Shown: piece after piece, positions 62,333 to 64,000 of the stretch
How the letters are laid out: each line of letters begins with the position of its first letter
How positions within the stretch are numbered: the stretch's first letter is position 1
Assembly: GCF_050436995.1 (NCBI RefSeq)
Contig: NC_134764.1
Location: 7,254,001-7,318,000, forward strand
Direction of reading: 5' to 3'
DNA: 64,000 bases
DNA from: Anticarsia gemmatalis
Taxonomy: Eukaryota > Arthropoda > Insecta > Lepidoptera > Erebidae
Made by a program: the position numbers and the translations under genes
Notes under the pieces: generated by a model
What the model was told of the DNA's origin: nothing
Database searches by the model: none
What the model saw: the letters and a program-made list of their open reading frames with translations, nothing else

Positions 62333-64000
62333 CTATTCATTATCAGAATCAATATCAGGATCTACGTCACGCATATTTGAGTTGGTTATCAGATCATGAT
62401 AAAAATTGTGAACACTTGGGTCAATGTATTCTAACAGTGATATTAAATCCCTTTTCTTCAAAACGCTTATAGGGACCGGTCCATTGTAACATTTTTGTAC
62501 TGCATTGATACTAACTAAACTGTAGTCTTTATTCTTTTTGTTGTAAGACATCATTGAATAGTCATCACCTTCGTAACTTTCTTTATATTCAAAAACAGGA
62601 AATTTTTCTTTACTAAATTTAATAACTCGTACATTCGACCATACAAACTTTTCACCAGTAGAATTAGTCTTTTTTACAGTAAAATTATTTTTTGAAAATA
62701 GTGCAAAATCATAAAAATCTGTTACCGCCATTTCAATTACCGAAAATTTATTAGTTCTAGTCGATGCAGTCCTTACCAATTGACACCAATCACGTGGGTG
62801 ATGAATATTCATTGAAGTTCGTTTTTTTGCTCTTTCAATCAGCGCATGGTCACTATCAACTTCCATGTGCGTATGGCCGGGAACGAGAAATTTCTGTTCA
62901 ATGTTCAAAAGTTGAGGCGAGTCTTTTATTGCAAATAATAAGGCTGTGCAAACAATAGAATTTTTGTTTTGTCCCGAACATGAATCTGAATACATGATTA
63001 AGGTTTTAGCATTTGGGTGAAGCAACGGAAGTCTCACAGTGATAAAGTCGTATAAGCATGAAGCTATTTGATTGGCGCCTCTACCACCACTACATTCTGG
63101 CCACATGTAGCAATATGCGTTATCAGACATAAAATCGTGGATTGTTAGGTTGTAGACCCATAGTTGTCTTTTATAAAATGCTGACTGAGTATTCAGCATT
63201 GGAGTAGGCAAACATTGTTGTAAATCAAATGCAATTACACAAAAATCTGAATTAGTTTTAGCCAAAGCCTTATCTTTGCGTTTTTCATTGTAAGCAGCTT
63301 CGTAGCTTTCCTGATGTAGTCTCAGTTGCTCCTGTACTTGTCCTATTTCTTCAGCATCTTGTAAATATTGCAGCTTATTTTGTAACAAGTTACATTTATT
63401 GCATGTATCTACACTAGGTTTCTTAAATGATAGGTTCATATCTTTAAAAACTTTGGCATATACAGTTTTACAGACAGGGTTACTATTTTCTTTACAATAA
63501 AGCTGATACATAGTATTGAGGGATAGGTCAGAGCTAAGGTACTTTTTAGAAGTCTTGGATCGAGAGTAATGGCTTTCGTATGCCGGGAATTTATTGATAT
63601 GCTGTTTCACGAGTTCTAGTCGCTCGTTAGAGATTTTTCTGTAACTGGCAGCACGCCCCCTTTCACTTTTCGTCACACGACCAAATTTTTTTATTTTTTC
63701 ACTAACGGTCTGAAGAAAGCGATTACTCTCACCAAGAGTTTTTAAAAGACAACCTTTACAAATCTTATAATCCTCATTAAAATAAACAATTTTATATGTA
63801 TTAGTGTATTCTCGTTTTAGTTTGCTTCCGATTGTATGAGTTTTTTTATTATTAATTTTAATAAAGCGTTCAGTATACTTAGCTCTTTCATCGTACGAAC
63901 CCAAAGCCCAGTACTCCTTAAAAATAAATTCTCTTATGTCCTCAGATATACGACTTCTGCATTTCATGCGACACTCCGTTAGTGGAGCCAAGTTTCTTCC
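62333..64000 (-). CDS. DUF7869-like protein, possibly transposase-derived (5' end beyond window)
   Basis: Open for 555 codons from the right edge to a TAA at 62333-62335; the first codons in the window (Gly-Arg-Asn-Leu) are in frame, so the true start is upstream. Numbering from the Leu codon at 63991 as 1: a basic region 40-150, CxxC at 78-81 and 197-200, a charged helical stretch 205-245, FDLQQ (Asp256), YSDSCSGQNKN (Asp336), then PGHTHMEVDSDHALIER (371-387; Asp379, Asp381, Glu386), and an acidic C-terminus. The SD-C-GQN and GH-H-E-DSDH signatures match a large arthropod family I recall as DUF7869. The spaced acidic residues suggest an RNase-H/DDE-like fold; that, and origin from a transposon, is inference. 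No frameshift or stop is seen, and no introns over this length. Function unknown. Confidence 0.85.
   Translation of the reverse strand, partial: GRNLAPLTECRMKCRSRISEDIREFIFKEYWALGSYDERAKYTERFIKINNKKTHTIGSKLKREYTNTYKIVYFNEDYKICKGCLLKTLGESNRFLQTVSEKIKKFGRVTKSERGRAASYRKISNERLELVKQHINKFPAYESHYSRSKTSKKYLSSDLSLNTMYQLYCKENSNPVCKTVYAKVFKDMNLSFKKPSVDTCNKCNLLQNKLQYLQDAEEIGQVQEQLRLHQESYEAAYNEKRKDKALAKTNSDFCVIAFDLQQCLPTPMLNTQSAFYKRQLWVYNLTIHDFMSDNAYCYMWPECSGGRGANQIASCLYDFITVRLPLLHPNAKTLIMYSDSCSGQNKNSIVCTALLFAIKDSPQLLNIEQKFLVPGHTHMEVDSDHALIERAKKRTSMNIHHPRDWCQLVRTASTRTNKFSVIEMAVTDFYDFALFSKNNFTVKKTNSTGEKFVWSNVRVIKFSKEKFPVFEYKESYEGDDYSMMSYNKKNKDYSLVSINAVQKCYNGPVPISVLKKRDLISLLEYIDPSVHNFYHDLITNSNMRDVDPDIDSDNE

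Noticed and set aside
62764..62958. 64-codon plus-strand frame
   Set aside because: Antisense shadow of the DUF7869-like gene.
1..64000. CRISPR array, prokaryotic operon or viral genome
   Set aside because: No regularly spaced repeats with unique spacers and no dense gene packing; tandem repeats present are contiguous. Composition and splice sites are those of an insect nuclear genome.

Overview
The window looks like nuclear DNA of a lepidopteran (moth or butterfly). It is strongly AT-rich and almost all non-coding. It carries dispersed repeats I recognise as typical of moth and butterfly genomes: short elements ending in GGGTCAGCTAG, tRNA-derived SINEs with a 'gcccagcagtgggac' tail, long-TIR MITEs, and scraps of non-LTR retrotransposon reverse transcriptase. 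I see no bacterial features, rRNA, CRISPR array or free-standing tRNA gene.

Two genes are well supported. (1) A minus-strand RASL10-type small GTPase can be assembled from three exons: 48919-49006, 39919-40067 and 29598-30224. The splice sites and phases agree and give a 287-residue protein with P-loop, NKxD, ECSAK and a C-terminal CVVA box. Introns of about 8.9 and 9.7 kb separate the exons and are full of repeats. A match to the arthropod Inr+DPE core promoter lies about 0.5 kb upstream of the ATG. (2) A minus-strand intronless reading frame of at least 555 codons runs off the right edge (62333-64000). It resembles the arthropod family I recall as DUF7869, with spaced acidic residues suggestive of an RNase-H/DDE fold. 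Its 3' end merges into three 152-154 bp tandem repeats, the last split by a small TA-flanked MITE.

Layout. 1-4.8 kb: intergenic with repeat scraps and a perfect hairpin. 4.8-7.2 kb: a MITE cluster and three tandem Helitron-like copies. 7.2-25.6 kb: intergenic with scattered MITEs and fragments. 25.6-28.3 kb: a SINE, then an unidentified decayed plus-strand gene broken by a LINE tail and a CpG-rich foldback element. 29.6-49.5 kb: the GTPase gene and its promoter. 49.5-61.7 kb: intergenic, sparse repeats. 61.7-64 kb: tandem repeats, MITE and the DUF7869-like gene.

The two genes show no functional link. I found no clear new multi-gene system. The strongest leads are the decayed gene at 26.1-28.3 kb, a Helitron-like element inserted into its own kind at 32.45-33.2 kb (which fixes the family's exact ends), and the repeat/MITE arrangement at the end of the DUF7869-like gene.
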